Assembly (NCBI GenBank): GCA_018826295.1
Contig: JAHJZX010000027.1
Location: forward strand, 1 to 33,038
Origin: Gammaproteobacteria bacterium
GTDB taxonomy: Bacteria; Pseudomonadota; Gammaproteobacteria; Enterobacterales; Alteromonadaceae
DNA: 33,038 nt
Direction of reading: 5' to 3'
Positions 24,354 through 32,211 of the stretch are shown in pieces (positions within the stretch are counted from its first letter, which is position 1; every line of letters starts with the position of its first letter). Both the position numbers and the translations under genes were made by a program. Below the pieces are notes generated by a model. It saw nothing but the letters and a program-made list of their open reading frames with translations. It ran no database searches and was not told the DNA's origin.

Positions 24354-26282
24354 ATGAAAACATTACCCATCTTAGTTGCATTGGTCGGGTTGGTATCAAT
24401 GCCAGATAGCTATGCTAAGGACGTAACTGTGCCAGCTGTTGCGCCATCAGTTGAGCCTTTTACTATAATGCCAGCCTTGCGGACGGTTTCTGTATCTCCC
24501 AATGGTAAGAAGCTGGCCGTAGTAAGAGCCACCAGTAAAGACGGCGACTACATTATTGAAATAATTGACGTAACAAAAAAGTCGGCCGACCCTGTCCGGT
24601 TGGGCGCAGATCATATGTTAATCTCGGGAGTTAACTGGCTTAGCGACGACAAAGTATTAGTGCTGTTTCGCCAACTGATGAAAAGCGGCGCCACTAAGCG
24701 ATGGGTTAACAAAGTGGCTATTACCAACGCTGACGGTAAAGGTGGCTGGTTAGTGCCATTTAAGGATAACCCAAGAGCAGGTTTTACCGTTGTCGATCTG
24801 CTGCCTGATAATCCGAAAGAAATTTTAGTTGAAGCAGATTTGGATGACAGTAAAGGCCATCCGAATGTTGTCAGATTCAATGTCAATACCGGACGCAGTG
24901 TGACGGTATTCCGAGGAAACGATAAAGTTAACGGTGGCTTTGTCACGGATGCAGACGGTGATATCAGAGCAGGTTCAGGATTTAACTTATCCGAAAATGG
25001 AATTAACCTGTTTATCCGCGCTAAGGGCAGTGACGATTGGAAATTGCTGAAAACTGTATCGCCGAAAAGTCGTGAAACTTTTGATGTGGTAGGGTTTAGC
25101 AACGAAAATGCTAACGAAGTTTACGTTATTGCCAATATGGGCGAAGATACAACAGGTCTCTACATTTACGATATTCAAAAAGATAGCTACTCTGAGCGTT
25201 TATTCGGGCTTAAAGATATTGATATCGATAATATTACTTTAGATAGAAAAGACAACTTGCTTGGTGTGCGTTATACCGATAAATGGCCAACACATTATCA
25301 TGTTGATGAACGTGCTGCGCAGCTACATGCCAGTATGGAAGCGCAATTTCCCGACCAGCTAATCAATATTGTAAGTACCTCGTTGGATGAAAAAACGGCT
25401 GTTGTGATGGTTGTTTCACCAAAGAATCCAGGTACCTATTATTTGTTTAGAGAAAATAAGTTGCTGGAGTTGGGTAAGCGGCATCCATTGCTAACCGAAG
25501 ATAGGTTATCTGAGGTGAAGTATGTGTCATATAAAGCCCGCGATGGTTTGGAGATTAAAGCTTATATTACCGTACCAGCTGGTAAAGGTCCGTTTCCGGC
25601 GGTTGTGTTACCACATGGTGGTCCCTGGGTACGTGACACTGTTGTATATGATGAGTGGTCTCAGTTATTAGCAGCTCATGGTTATGTGGTAATACAACCA
25701 AATTATCGTGGATCTACCGGCTATGGACTGGCGCATTGGACAGCCGGCGACAATAATTGGGGCCTGAAAATGCAAGACGATTTAGATGATGCGGCTAACT
25801 TTTTAGTCAGCGTTGGTCTGGCAGAAAAAGACAAACTGGCTATGTTTGGCTGGAGTTACGGTGGTTATGCCGCTTTTGCTGCGTCGTCCAGAGAGAACAA
25901 TATTTACCGCTGTGCAATCGCCGGAGCAGGCGTCGCTGATCTCAGTAAAATAAACGCCACATTAAATGACAATAGGTTTTTAGCGCGTCTGCAGCGGCCG
26001 ACAATTTCTGGTGTAAACCCAATTGAGCGCACGCAGCAGGTTAATATTCCTCTGCTGGTTGTGCACGGTGATATCGACGTCAGAGTGCCTGTGAGCCACA
26101 GCCGTGATTTTATGGAAAAAATAGATAAAGCCAATAAGAACGTACGCTATGTTGAACTGGCTGATGCAGATCATTTTTCTGATACGTTGTTTCGCGAGCA
26201 CAAGGTTGAATTTTACGGCGCTTTGTTAGGTTGGTTGGCAAACGAATGTACAATGCCTACCGCTAATAATAAAGCCAAATAA
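24354..26282 (+). CDS. Secreted S9 family (prolyl oligopeptidase-like) peptidase
   Basis: A 642-residue serine peptidase of the alpha/beta-hydrolase fold. An N-terminal signal peptide (about 1-21, ending DSYA) points to the periplasm. A beta-propeller-like region (about 30-390) is followed by the catalytic domain. The nucleophile is Ser501 in GWSYGGYAA, with Asp575 in HGDIDVRVP and His607 in DADHF, giving a complete triad. VVLPHGGPWVRD before it is typical of S9C-type acyl-aminoacyl/dipeptidyl peptidases. It probably trims short peptides in the periplasm, in keeping with the receptor next door. It has its own leader and terminator. Confidence 0.93.
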   Translation: MKTLPILVALVGLVSMPDSYAKDVTVPAVAPSVEPFTIMPALRTVSVSPNGKKLAVVRATSKDGDYIIEIIDVTKKSADPVRLGADHMLISGVNWLSDDKVLVLFRQLMKSGATKRWVNKVAITNADGKGGWLVPFKDNPRAGFTVVDLLPDNPKEILVEADLDDSKGHPNVVRFNVNTGRSVTVFRGNDKVNGGFVTDADGDIRAGSGFNLSENGINLFIRAKGSDDWKLLKTVSPKSRETFDVVGFSNENANEVYVIANMGEDTTGLYIYDIQKDSYSERLFGLKDIDIDNITLDRKDNLLGVRYTDKWPTHYHVDERAAQLHASMEAQFPDQLINIVSTSLDEKTAVVMVVSPKNPGTYYLFRENKLLELGKRHPLLTEDRLSEVKYVSYKARDGLEIKAYITVPAGKGPFPAVVLPHGGPWVRDTVVYDEWSQLLAAHGYVVIQPNYRGSTGYGLAHWTAGDNNWGLKMQDDLDDAANFLVSVGLAEKDKLAMFGWSYGGYAAFAASSRENNIYRCAIAGAGVADLSKINATLNDNRFLARLQRPTISGVNPIERTQQVNIPLLVVHGDIDVRVPVSHSRDFMEKIDKANKNVRYVELADADHFSDTLFREHKVEFYGALLGWLANECTMPTANNKAK

Positions 26283-26593
26283 AATTATCCGGGCGAGAAC
26301 AGACATTTAATCAATGTCGAACCGACTGCCGACGACAGGCTGATTTAACAGCCCGGCAGCTGTTACTCCAGGGCCTACAGATTTGCTGCTGTAGGCCCTT
26401 TTCTTTAGATACTTACTTGCTACTTGTTGAGGCCCTATTGATAACTGACGTCGCCGGTTTTATGTGCACAGGGTTTTGATAGACAGACTAACTACAAGTG
26501 TCTACTCTTAATTATTTTCCGGCCTGCTGAAATAGGCTGTTTGTTGTGCCGGTCTTAAGTCTGTGAAAGTACAACCACTTAAAGGAAGACATT
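26283..26593 (+). other. Intergenic region between the S9 peptidase and hvfA
   Basis: About 310 bases without a gene. It holds a small hairpin (AACAGC...GCTGTT, 26347-26364), the S9 terminator (26371-26406) and a 190-base hvfA leader. The leader has two inverted repeats: TAGACA-N13-TGTCTA (26480-26504) and CCGGC...GCCGG (26519-26552). A strong ribosome site AAGGAAG (26582-26588) precedes the hvfA ATG. No convincing promoter was identified; TTGATA at 26476 is a possible -35 only. Confidence 0.5.
26371..26406 (+). terminator. Terminator after the S9 peptidase
   Basis: GGGCCTACAG (26371-26380) pairs perfectly with CTGTAGGCCC (26389-26398), followed by TTTTCTTT. Confidence 0.93.
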
Positions 26594-27043
26594 ATGAAAC
26601 ATTCGCAAATTACAATGACTGTTGGCGCTTTCGTAGTTGGTGCGCTGTCTGCAGTGACGACAAGTGCCAGCGCTAACCCTTTTACTGCCGTAGAGTTAGC
26701 GTCAGGTTACGAGATGGTAGCCGGTGAAGGCAAATGCGGCGAAGGAAAGTGCGGTGAAGATAAAGCCAAAAAAGCCAAAGAGAAAATGCAAGACGGCAAA
26801 TGCGGTGAAGGTAAGTGTGGCGAAGACAAGATGAAAGATAAAGCCGCCAAAATGAAAGACAAAGCCAAAGAAGGTAAATGTGGTGAAGGCAAATGCGGCG
26901 AAGGTAAATGTGGTGCTGACAAAGCGAAGGACCAGATGAGCGACAAAGCCAAAGAGGCAAAAGCCAAAGCAAAAGATAAAGCCAAAGAAGCAAAATGTGG
27001 CGAAGGTAAATGCGGCGAAGGTAAGTGCGGCGGCAGCATTTGA
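26594..27043 (+). CDS. hvfA: HvfA-type RiPP precursor with EGKCG repeats
   Basis: A 149-residue secreted low-complexity protein. The signal peptide (about 1-28, ending SASA) is followed by a short leader-like part and a Lys/Glu/Ala-rich core. The core contains ten KCG motifs in clusters of two, two, three and three: eight are exact EGKCG, one is DGKCG and one EAKCG. All ten Cys of the protein are in these motifs. In Haemophilus HvfA, EGKCG cysteines are the sites modified by HvfB/HvfC to copper-binding heterocycle groups. The two enzyme genes follow directly, so the same role in metal binding or defence is likely. Spacers are charged and possibly helical. Confidence 0.9.
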   Translation: MKHSQITMTVGAFVVGALSAVTTSASANPFTAVELASGYEMVAGEGKCGEGKCGEDKAKKAKEKMQDGKCGEGKCGEDKMKDKAAKMKDKAKEGKCGEGKCGEGKCGADKAKDQMSDKAKEAKAKAKDKAKEAKCGEGKCGEGKCGGSI

Positions 27044-27056
27044 TTGAGTGTGCCTG

Positions 27057-27078
27057 GGCCTGCGCTTGCAGGCCTTTT
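27057..27078 (+). terminator. Partial terminator (attenuator) between hvfA and hvfB
   Basis: GGCCTGC-GCTT-GCAGGCC, a perfect 7-bp stem, followed by only four T's. It would let most transcripts stop after the precursor gene while some read on into the enzyme genes. Confidence 0.7.
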
Positions 27079-27098
27079 GCTGTTTGGAGTACAGATAG

Positions 27099-27953
27099 AT
27101 GATCAAAGCACCGGCAACCGTATTGTCTGGCGCAGGGTTGGGCCTGCGGCGCGAAATGTTGGCTGATGTGTTAGTCGGTACACCGCAACAGATTGACTTT
27201 TTTGAGGTGGCGCCGGAAAACTGGTTGCCCTTTGGTGGCAAGTTGCAAAAGCAGTTTCGCAGCCTCACCGAGCAGCATCGTTTTATCTGTCATGGTTTAT
27301 CGCTGTCGATTGGCAGCCCGGATCCGCTGGATGTTGCGTTCGTACAGCAAGTGAAGCAGTTTTTACGCCAGCACAATATCAGTTTATACAGTGAGCACCT
27401 CAGTTATTGCTCGGGTGGTGGCCATTTATATGATTTAATGCCGATCCCTTTCACCGAGGAGGCAGTGCAATACGTTGCCAGTAGGGTCCGGCAGGTGCAG
27501 GATATATTAGAGCAGCCTTTGGTGCTGGAAAACGTATCCTATTATGCGGCGCCGGGGCAGCAGCTGTCCGAACGCGATTTTACCCTGGCGGTATTACAGG
27601 AAGCCGATTGCCAGTTGTTGCTGGACGTGAACAATATTTATGTCAATTCGGTAAACCACGGCTACGATGCGCACGCCTTTTTACGCGCTATGCCAACAGA
27701 GCGCATTGCCTACTACCATATCGCCGGACACTATCAGGAAGCAACTGACTTACTGATAGATACCCATGGAGCGGCGGTTATTGACCCGGTCTGGCAACTA
27801 TTAACACAGGCATATCAGCTACTCGGTGTTAAACCAACATTGTTAGAGCGCGACTTTAATATCCCATCACTTGATGTATTGTGCCAGGAGCTGGATCACA
27901 TCAAAGCATTACAGCGCAGTGCCGGTGATGAAAGCCGGGCATTAAGGGCGTAA
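27099..27953 (+). CDS. hvfB: DUF692 multi-iron RiPP maturation enzyme, HvfB/MbnB-like
   Basis: A 284-residue TIM-barrel protein of the multinuclear non-heme iron oxidase family, which converts precursor cysteines to heterocycle groups. Expected metal-binding segments are present: ICHGLSLSIGS, YSEHLSYCSG, LENVSYYA, LLLDVNNIYVNSVNHG, HIAGHYQE, DTHGAAV and LLERDFNIPS. GGAG lies nine bases before the ATG. It is preceded by the Cys-repeat precursor and followed four bases later by the DUF2063 gene, the standard partner order. The symbol follows the Haemophilus naming; the chemistry here is inferred. Confidence 0.92.
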   Translation: MIKAPATVLSGAGLGLRREMLADVLVGTPQQIDFFEVAPENWLPFGGKLQKQFRSLTEQHRFICHGLSLSIGSPDPLDVAFVQQVKQFLRQHNISLYSEHLSYCSGGGHLYDLMPIPFTEEAVQYVASRVRQVQDILEQPLVLENVSYYAAPGQQLSERDFTLAVLQEADCQLLLDVNNIYVNSVNHGYDAHAFLRAMPTERIAYYHIAGHYQEATDLLIDTHGAAVIDPVWQLLTQAYQLLGVKPTLLERDFNIPSLDVLCQELDHIKALQRSAGDESRALRA

Positions 27954-27957
27954 AAAT

Positions 27958-28719
27958 ATGCATTTTCAGCAAACGCAGCAGGCGTTCATCGCTCATATCA
28001 AAGACCCACAGCAGCCGCTACCTGCGGGTATTGAAGAGCGGCGGATGGCGGTTTATCGCGAACTGTTTTTTAGTAACGTGCAAAGTTTTGTCAGTGCGGC
28101 ATTACCGGTACTACAGTCGCTGTATGACGAAACCGCATGGCAGCAACTGATAAGACAGTTTTTTCGTGCTTGCCCCTGTAGCAGCCCGTATTTTCTGCAC
28201 ATAGCGCGTCATTTTGTCGATTTTTTGCAACAGGATTATCAATTGCAACCGCATGATCCGGTATTTATGCGTGAGTTGGCGCATTATGAATGGGCCGAAC
28301 TGTATCTGGCTACTACACCGCAGACTGGCGAGGAAACGGCAGTCAGTGACGAGCAGATTGGCACAGGCGCATTGCAATTGTCACAGCTGAGTATGCTGCT
28401 GGCTTATCCGTATGCGGTGCATCAGATCAGTACCGATTACCAGCCTGCGCAAGCCGGTGAGATGCAGTATTATTTGTTGTACCGCAATACTGCAGACGAC
28501 GTGAAGTTTGTGCTGGTAAATCAGCTAACGGCAGCGCTATTGCAAATACTGCAGCAAGCGCCGGGTAGCACCCTGGCGCAACTGGTGCAGCAGATGCAAA
28601 TTTTGATGCCAACATTTAATACCACGCAGTTGCAGCAGGGCGCCAGTAGCATATTGCAGGACTTTGCCAGAAAAGGTGTAGTGGTGTCTTTTCAAGCAGA
28701 ACAAAATTCATTACCATAA
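27958..28719 (+). CDS. hvfC: DUF2063 partner protein of the DUF692 enzyme
   Basis: A 253-residue protein. The N-terminal DUF2063 (annotated as a putative DNA-binding domain) region contains IEERRMAVYRELFFSNVQSF and FFRACPCSSPYFLHIARHF, followed by FMRELAHYEWAEL. The C-terminal part (about 170-253) resembles a winged-helix-like RiPP recognition module. In characterised systems this partner binds the precursor leader and presents it to the iron enzyme. It starts four bases after hvfB, without a clear ribosome site, so coupling to hvfB is likely. Confidence 0.88.
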   Translation: MHFQQTQQAFIAHIKDPQQPLPAGIEERRMAVYRELFFSNVQSFVSAALPVLQSLYDETAWQQLIRQFFRACPCSSPYFLHIARHFVDFLQQDYQLQPHDPVFMRELAHYEWAELYLATTPQTGEETAVSDEQIGTGALQLSQLSMLLAYPYAVHQISTDYQPAQAGEMQYYLLYRNTADDVKFVLVNQLTAALLQILQQAPGSTLAQLVQQMQILMPTFNTTQLQQGASSILQDFARKGVVVSFQAEQNSLP

Positions 28720-28754
28720 GCGCCCGCTAAATTCAGATGACAAAGAGTAGTACA

Positions 28755-28874
28755 ATGGCAAACGAAAATTTTAAAGAGTCGTTTAACCTGTGGCAGTTTT
28801 GTGCCCTGGTTGCTGTATTCGTATCTTTACTGTGCCTGGCGCCTATTGTGCGTTGGTTTCAGATCCTGGCATAA
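28755..28874 (+). CDS. 39-residue single-pass membrane peptide
   Basis: An unrecognised small gene: ATG 28755, TAA 28872-28874. The product begins MANENFKESFNLWQF and ends RWFQILA. A hydrophobic helix of about 20 residues (CALVAVFVSLLCLAPIV) follows an amphipathic start, so it would be a small inner-membrane protein. It begins 35 bases after hvfC on the same strand, with a weak GAG upstream, and a good terminator follows 20 bases after its stop. That makes it a possible last gene of the hvf operon. Translation is not proven. Confidence 0.55.
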   Translation: MANENFKESFNLWQFCALVAVFVSLLCLAPIVRWFQILA

Positions 28875-28893
28875 CATTAATCCAGGTTTGCAG

Positions 28894-28915
28894 GCCGCCT
28901 GAGGGCGGCTTTTTT
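28894..28915 (+). terminator. Terminator before apt
   Basis: GCCGCC-TGAG-GGCGGC followed by six T's. It ends the hvf and small-peptide transcript and isolates apt. Confidence 0.93.
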
Positions 28916-28951
28916 GTCGCGGCAATGATCGCATAAAAAAGGTTTAATAAA

Positions 28952-29500
28952 ATGGATAAGCAGGCATTAGCCACTGAGCTAAAACAGGTAATTAAAGCAG
29001 TAAATGATTATCCCAAACCGGGTATAGTGTTTCGTGACGTCACCAGCCTGATGCAGGATGGGGCCGCGTTTAAAAAGGTGATCGACGCTTTTGCTCAGGC
29101 CTATGCCAATAAAGGTATTGATAAGGTTGTCGGCACAGAGTCGCGGGGTTTTATCTTTGGTGCTCCTTTAGCATATGCGCTTGGCTTGCCGTTTGTACCC
29201 GTGCGTAAACCAGGTAAATTACCACGTGAGCGTATTGCACAAAGTTATCAACTGGAATACGGCGAAGACACGCTGGAAATTCACCGCGACGCCATAACTG
29301 CGGGTGATAAGGTGCTGCTGGTAGACGATTTACTGGCAACCGGCGGTACTATCGACGCTACGGTTAAGCTGGTACGTCAGCTTGGCGGAGTGGTTGAAGA
29401 CGCTGCCTTTGTGATTGCCTTACCTGAGTTGGGTGGCGTTGTCAGATTACAACAAGCAGGATTAAATCTGCTGAGTCTGGTTGAGTATAGCGGCGATTAA
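28952..29500 (+). CDS. apt: Adenine phosphoribosyltransferase
   Basis: Apt salvages adenine to AMP using PRPP in the cytosol. The 182-residue protein has the N-terminal [15 protein letters not shown], the adenine-site region [19 protein letters not shown], and the PRPP-binding loop [13 protein letters not shown] near residues 121-133. The ATG at 28952 follows AAGG (AAAAAAGGTTTAATAAA) at suitable spacing. It is first in the conserved apt-dnaX-ybaB-recR order known from E. coli. Confidence 0.98.
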   Translation: MDKQALATELKQVIKAVNDYPKPGIVFRDVTSLMQDGAAFKKVIDAFAQAYANKGIDKVVGTESRGFIFGAPLAYALGLPFVPVRKPGKLPRERIAQSYQLEYGEDTLEIHRDAITAGDKVLLVDDLLATGGTIDATVKLVRQLGGVVEDAAFVIALPELGGVVRLQQAGLNLLSLVEYSGD

Positions 29501-29503
29501 GTT

Positions 29504-29520
29504 TAGTCTGTGACAGACTA
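29504..29520 (+). other. Hairpin between apt and dnaX
   Basis: TAGTCTG-TGA-CAGACTA, a perfect 7-bp stem starting three bases after the apt stop. There is no T run, so it is more likely an RNA stability or processing element than a terminator. Confidence 0.6.
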
Positions 29521-29546
29521 GCACAACCAAGACAATAGTAGCCGTT

Positions 29547-31781
29547 ATGAGTTATCAGGTATTAGCCCGCAAATGGCGCCCACAGCACTTTTCCCAGTTA
29601 GTGGGGCAAGAGCATGTCAAAAGCGCCCTTGGCAATGCGCTTACCAATAACCGGCTGCATCATGCCTATTTGTTTACCGGCACCCGAGGGGTGGGTAAAA
29701 CCACTATAGCGCGTATCTTTGCTAAAAGTCTGAACTGTGAGCAGGGCATTACCGCTACGCCCTGCGGCCAGTGTTCTGCCTGCACCGAAATAGATGCCGG
29801 TAACTTTGTCGACTTGCTGGAGATAGATGCCGCGTCGCGCACTAAGGTAGAAGATACACGCGACTTGCTCGATAACGTGCAGTATGCGCCCAGCCGCGGC
29901 CGCTTTAAAGTGTATCTGATAGATGAAGTGCATATGCTGTCCCGGCACAGCTTTAATGCACTATTGAAAACGCTGGAAGAGCCGCCGCCACATGTAAAGT
30001 TTTTACTGGCCACTACCGATCCGCAGAAATTGCCGGTAACGGTGTTGTCGCGCTGTCTGCAATTTAATTTGCTGGCACTTAGCCCACAGCAAATCGAACA
30101 GCATCTGGCTTATGTCTTAACGCAAGAGCAAATCCCTTATGCGCAGGGCGCACTGGCAATGTTGGCCAAAGCAGCCAAGGGCAGCTTACGTGATTCCCTG
30201 AGTTTGACAGATCAAGCCATAGCGCAAAGCAATGCCAATATCAGTGAAGACACAGTACGAGCCATGCTGGGTTTGCTGGAGCAAAGCTGGGCCAGATTAC
30301 TGCTGCAGGCGGTGCTGGCGCAAGACGCCGCTGCGCTGCACAGCATTCTGGCAGAGCTGATCCAGCAGCAAAGTAATTTTGGCCAGGTGCTGGATGATAT
30401 GTTGTCACTGTTGCATCTGACCGCCCTTAGCCAGTTTAGCCACACTGCAGCCGTTTTCAGTGATCAACAGGCTTATGTCACCCAGTTGGCTGAGTCCCTC
30501 GCACCCGCTCAGGTGCAGTTGTACTATCAACTGCTTATTAGCGGCAAGAAAGAATTGCCTTACGCGCCGGATCCGTTAACCGGTCTGCAAATGGCGTTGC
30601 TGCGTGCCATGGCTTTTGCACCAGACAGCCAGATATCACAGCCTGTGGCGCAGCATAGCAATCCAGCAACGCCAGCAGTAATGATGGCCAAACCGCAGCC
30701 GGTAAGTGGCGAAGCAATGCCAGCACCGGCAACATCTGACCTGACTGCTGTGCCAGCGGATACCGCACAGGCAAGCAACCAAATCAGCAACGGCCAAATG
30801 GCTGCAGTACAGCCGACACCCGAACATACAGCGCAACTGCACACGCCGCTACAAGTTGAGCCAGCAAAGCCAGCCAGTGCTGAGCATGAAGCACAACAAG
30901 CCCCGGTGGCTACTGCTGATTACAGCAGCGGTATCGACCCGGTAACGGCCCGTATTATGGCGCGTCGGGGTGTAGCATTAACCGGTGCTGCAACGCAAAA
31001 AAAGACTGAGCGCCAGCAGGCGCCAGTAGCAGTCACCGCAATTGCAGACCCAATTCAGCCGCCAGCAGCTAGCCCAGGTGCCACATTACAATCTGCAATG
31101 CCGCAGCCTGATGTAGCAACTAAAGTGCCGCCAGCTGAGGCTACAGGATCCGCTCCGGCTGCGCCAACAAAGCCTGATGAAATGCAGAGCGCGGCGACTA
31201 ATGCCTATTTCGCCAGCGACGACAACGGCCCGGATGAGCAGGAAAATATTGAAGCACAATATGACGCCGAGGCCAGCGTAGCGCTGTGGCAGCAATATCA
31301 GCAGGATGCTGCGCAGCCAATATCAGCTGAACACAAGCCAGAGCCTGAACTGACACCCTTTGACGGCAGTATAAACGAGCAAAATTTTTCGGTACGCTTT
31401 GCCGCACAGGTGGATGCCTGGGCTGCCAGAGTCGAAACGCTGGATACCGGCGGCTTAAGCCGGTTGTTTTTGCTGAATTCAGCTATGACACTGGACGGCG
31501 ACAAGCTGAGCCTGGTGGTGGCGCAAAGCCAGCAACATCTGGATAGCGGTAACTTTCGCAGTAAACTGCAACAAGTGTTGGAACTGAGTTTTAATCAGCC
31601 GTTGCAAATTGATATTACTTATCAGCCTGAGGTGGCGCAAAGCCCGTTGTCAATCCAGCAACATATCGTACAGCAACGGTTTGACTACGTGCGTAATTTG
31701 CTGCAGCAGGATGAAAAAGTACTGCAATTACAGCAATTGTTTCATGCGCAATTGTTGTCCGACACCATCAAGGTTAACTGA
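29547..31781 (+). CDS. dnaX: DNA polymerase III subunits tau and gamma
   Basis: This is the clamp-loader ATPase of the replicase. The 744-residue full product (tau) has Walker A GTRGVGKTT near residue 45, a zinc module (LNCEQG, then PCGQCSACTE), the DEAH-like LIDEVHMLS and the SRC motif LSRCLQFNLL. A long Ala/Pro/Gln-rich linker (about 365-560) follows, and the C-terminal domains bind DnaB and the polymerase. A programmed -1 frameshift site at 30998 would give a 487-residue gamma product. It is downstream of apt and upstream of ybaB-recR. Confidence 0.97.
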   Translation: MSYQVLARKWRPQHFSQLVGQEHVKSALGNALTNNRLHHAYLFTGTRGVGKTTIARIFAKSLNCEQGITATPCGQCSACTEIDAGNFVDLLEIDAASRTKVEDTRDLLDNVQYAPSRGRFKVYLIDEVHMLSRHSFNALLKTLEEPPPHVKFLLATTDPQKLPVTVLSRCLQFNLLALSPQQIEQHLAYVLTQEQIPYAQGALAMLAKAAKGSLRDSLSLTDQAIAQSNANISEDTVRAMLGLLEQSWARLLLQAVLAQDAAALHSILAELIQQQSNFGQVLDDMLSLLHLTALSQFSHTAAVFSDQQAYVTQLAESLAPAQVQLYYQLLISGKKELPYAPDPLTGLQMALLRAMAFAPDSQISQPVAQHSNPATPAVMMAKPQPVSGEAMPAPATSDLTAVPADTAQASNQISNGQMAAVQPTPEHTAQLHTPLQVEPAKPASAEHEAQQAPVATADYSSGIDPVTARIMARRGVALTGAATQKKTERQQAPVAVTAIADPIQPPAASPGATLQSAMPQPDVATKVPPAEATGSAPAAPTKPDEMQSAATNAYFASDDNGPDEQENIEAQYDAEASVALWQQYQQDAAQPISAEHKPEPELTPFDGSINEQNFSVRFAAQVDAWAARVETLDTGGLSRLFLLNSAMTLDGDKLSLVVAQSQQHLDSGNFRSKLQQVLELSFNQPLQIDITYQPEVAQSPLSIQQHIVQQRFDYVRNLLQQDEKVLQLQQLFHAQLLSDTIKVN
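30998..31027 (+). promoter_or_regulatory. Programmed -1 ribosomal frameshift site making gamma
   Basis: The heptamer A AAA AAG (30998-31004) is in the right phase. After a -1 slip the next codons are GAC and TGA (31004-31009), so translation ends one residue later, as in E. coli dnaX. A hairpin follows directly: ACTG + GCGCC (31005-31008, 31010-31014), loop AGCA, GGCGC + CAGT (31019-31027), with one bulged A. Predicted gamma length is 487 residues. Confidence 0.88.
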
Positions 31782-31831
31782 GCACAACTTGTATTTTGGC
31801 GCTGAAGTTATTATCTTGTCGCCACTAACCC

Positions 31832-31851
31832 GCCTGTACCATGGTACGGGC
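31832..31851 (+). other. Hairpin between dnaX and ybaB
   Basis: GCCTGTACC-AT-GGTACGGGC, a 9-bp stem with one G-U pair around the palindrome GTACCATGGTAC. No T run follows. It may be a processing or mRNA stability element, or a protein-binding palindrome. Confidence 0.55.
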
Positions 31852-31884
31852 AACACAGCTTAATTTCAGACAGAGAGTACTATT

Positions 31885-32211
31885 ATGTTTAAAGGCGGTA
31901 TGGGCAATATTATGAAGCAGGCGCAAGCCATGCAGGACAAAATGCAGAAGATGCAGGCCGAAATTGCCACTATGGAAGTGACAGGCGAAGCCGGTGCCGG
32001 CCTGGTAAAAGTGACCATGTTAGGTAACCACAATGTGCGCCGGGTTAGCATTGATGACAGCTTAATGCAGGACGATAAAGACATGCTGGAAGATTTAATT
32101 GCCGCTGCAATTAATGACGCAGTACGCCGGGTAGATGAAACCAGCAAAGAAAAAATGGCCGCAGTTACCGGTGGCCTGCAGTTGCCACCTGGTATGAAAA
32201 TGCCATTCTGA
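31885..32211 (+). CDS. ybaB: YbaB/EbfC family nucleoid-associated protein
   Basis: A 108-residue DNA-binding dimer protein. It has the family's N-terminal helix [20 protein letters not shown], then [19 protein letters not shown] and the C-terminal [18 protein letters not shown] and [12 protein letters not shown]. It lies between dnaX and recR as in E. coli, and its stop shares one base with the recR start, so recR translation is probably coupled. Confidence 0.96.
   Translation: MFKGGMGNIMKQAQAMQDKMQKMQAEIATMEVTGEAGAGLVKVTMLGNHNVRRVSIDDSLMQDDKDMLEDLIAAAINDAVRRVDETSKEKMAAVTGGLQLPPGMKMPF

Noticed and set aside
26476..26504. Promoter TTGATA-N17-TGTCTA for hvfA
   Set aside because: The -10 matches only two of six consensus bases; the region is better described as an inverted repeat of unknown role.
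26730..27030. Repeated units resembling a CRISPR or minisatellite
   Set aside because: The repeats are in-frame codons for EGKCG motifs with irregular spacing, inside a clear secreted precursor gene.
26682..27268. Long open frames on the minus strand across the Cys-repeat gene
   Set aside because: They are shadows of the repeated plus-strand codons (low-complexity Leu/Phe/Pro-rich products), with no family features; the plus frame has a signal peptide and matching neighbours.
29598..30013. Minus-strand frames of 115-116 codons inside dnaX
   Set aside because: Antisense shadows of a highly conserved gene.
31609..31863. 84-codon frame overlapping the dnaX end
   Set aside because: Out-of-frame shadow of dnaX with no ribosome site or recognisable motif.
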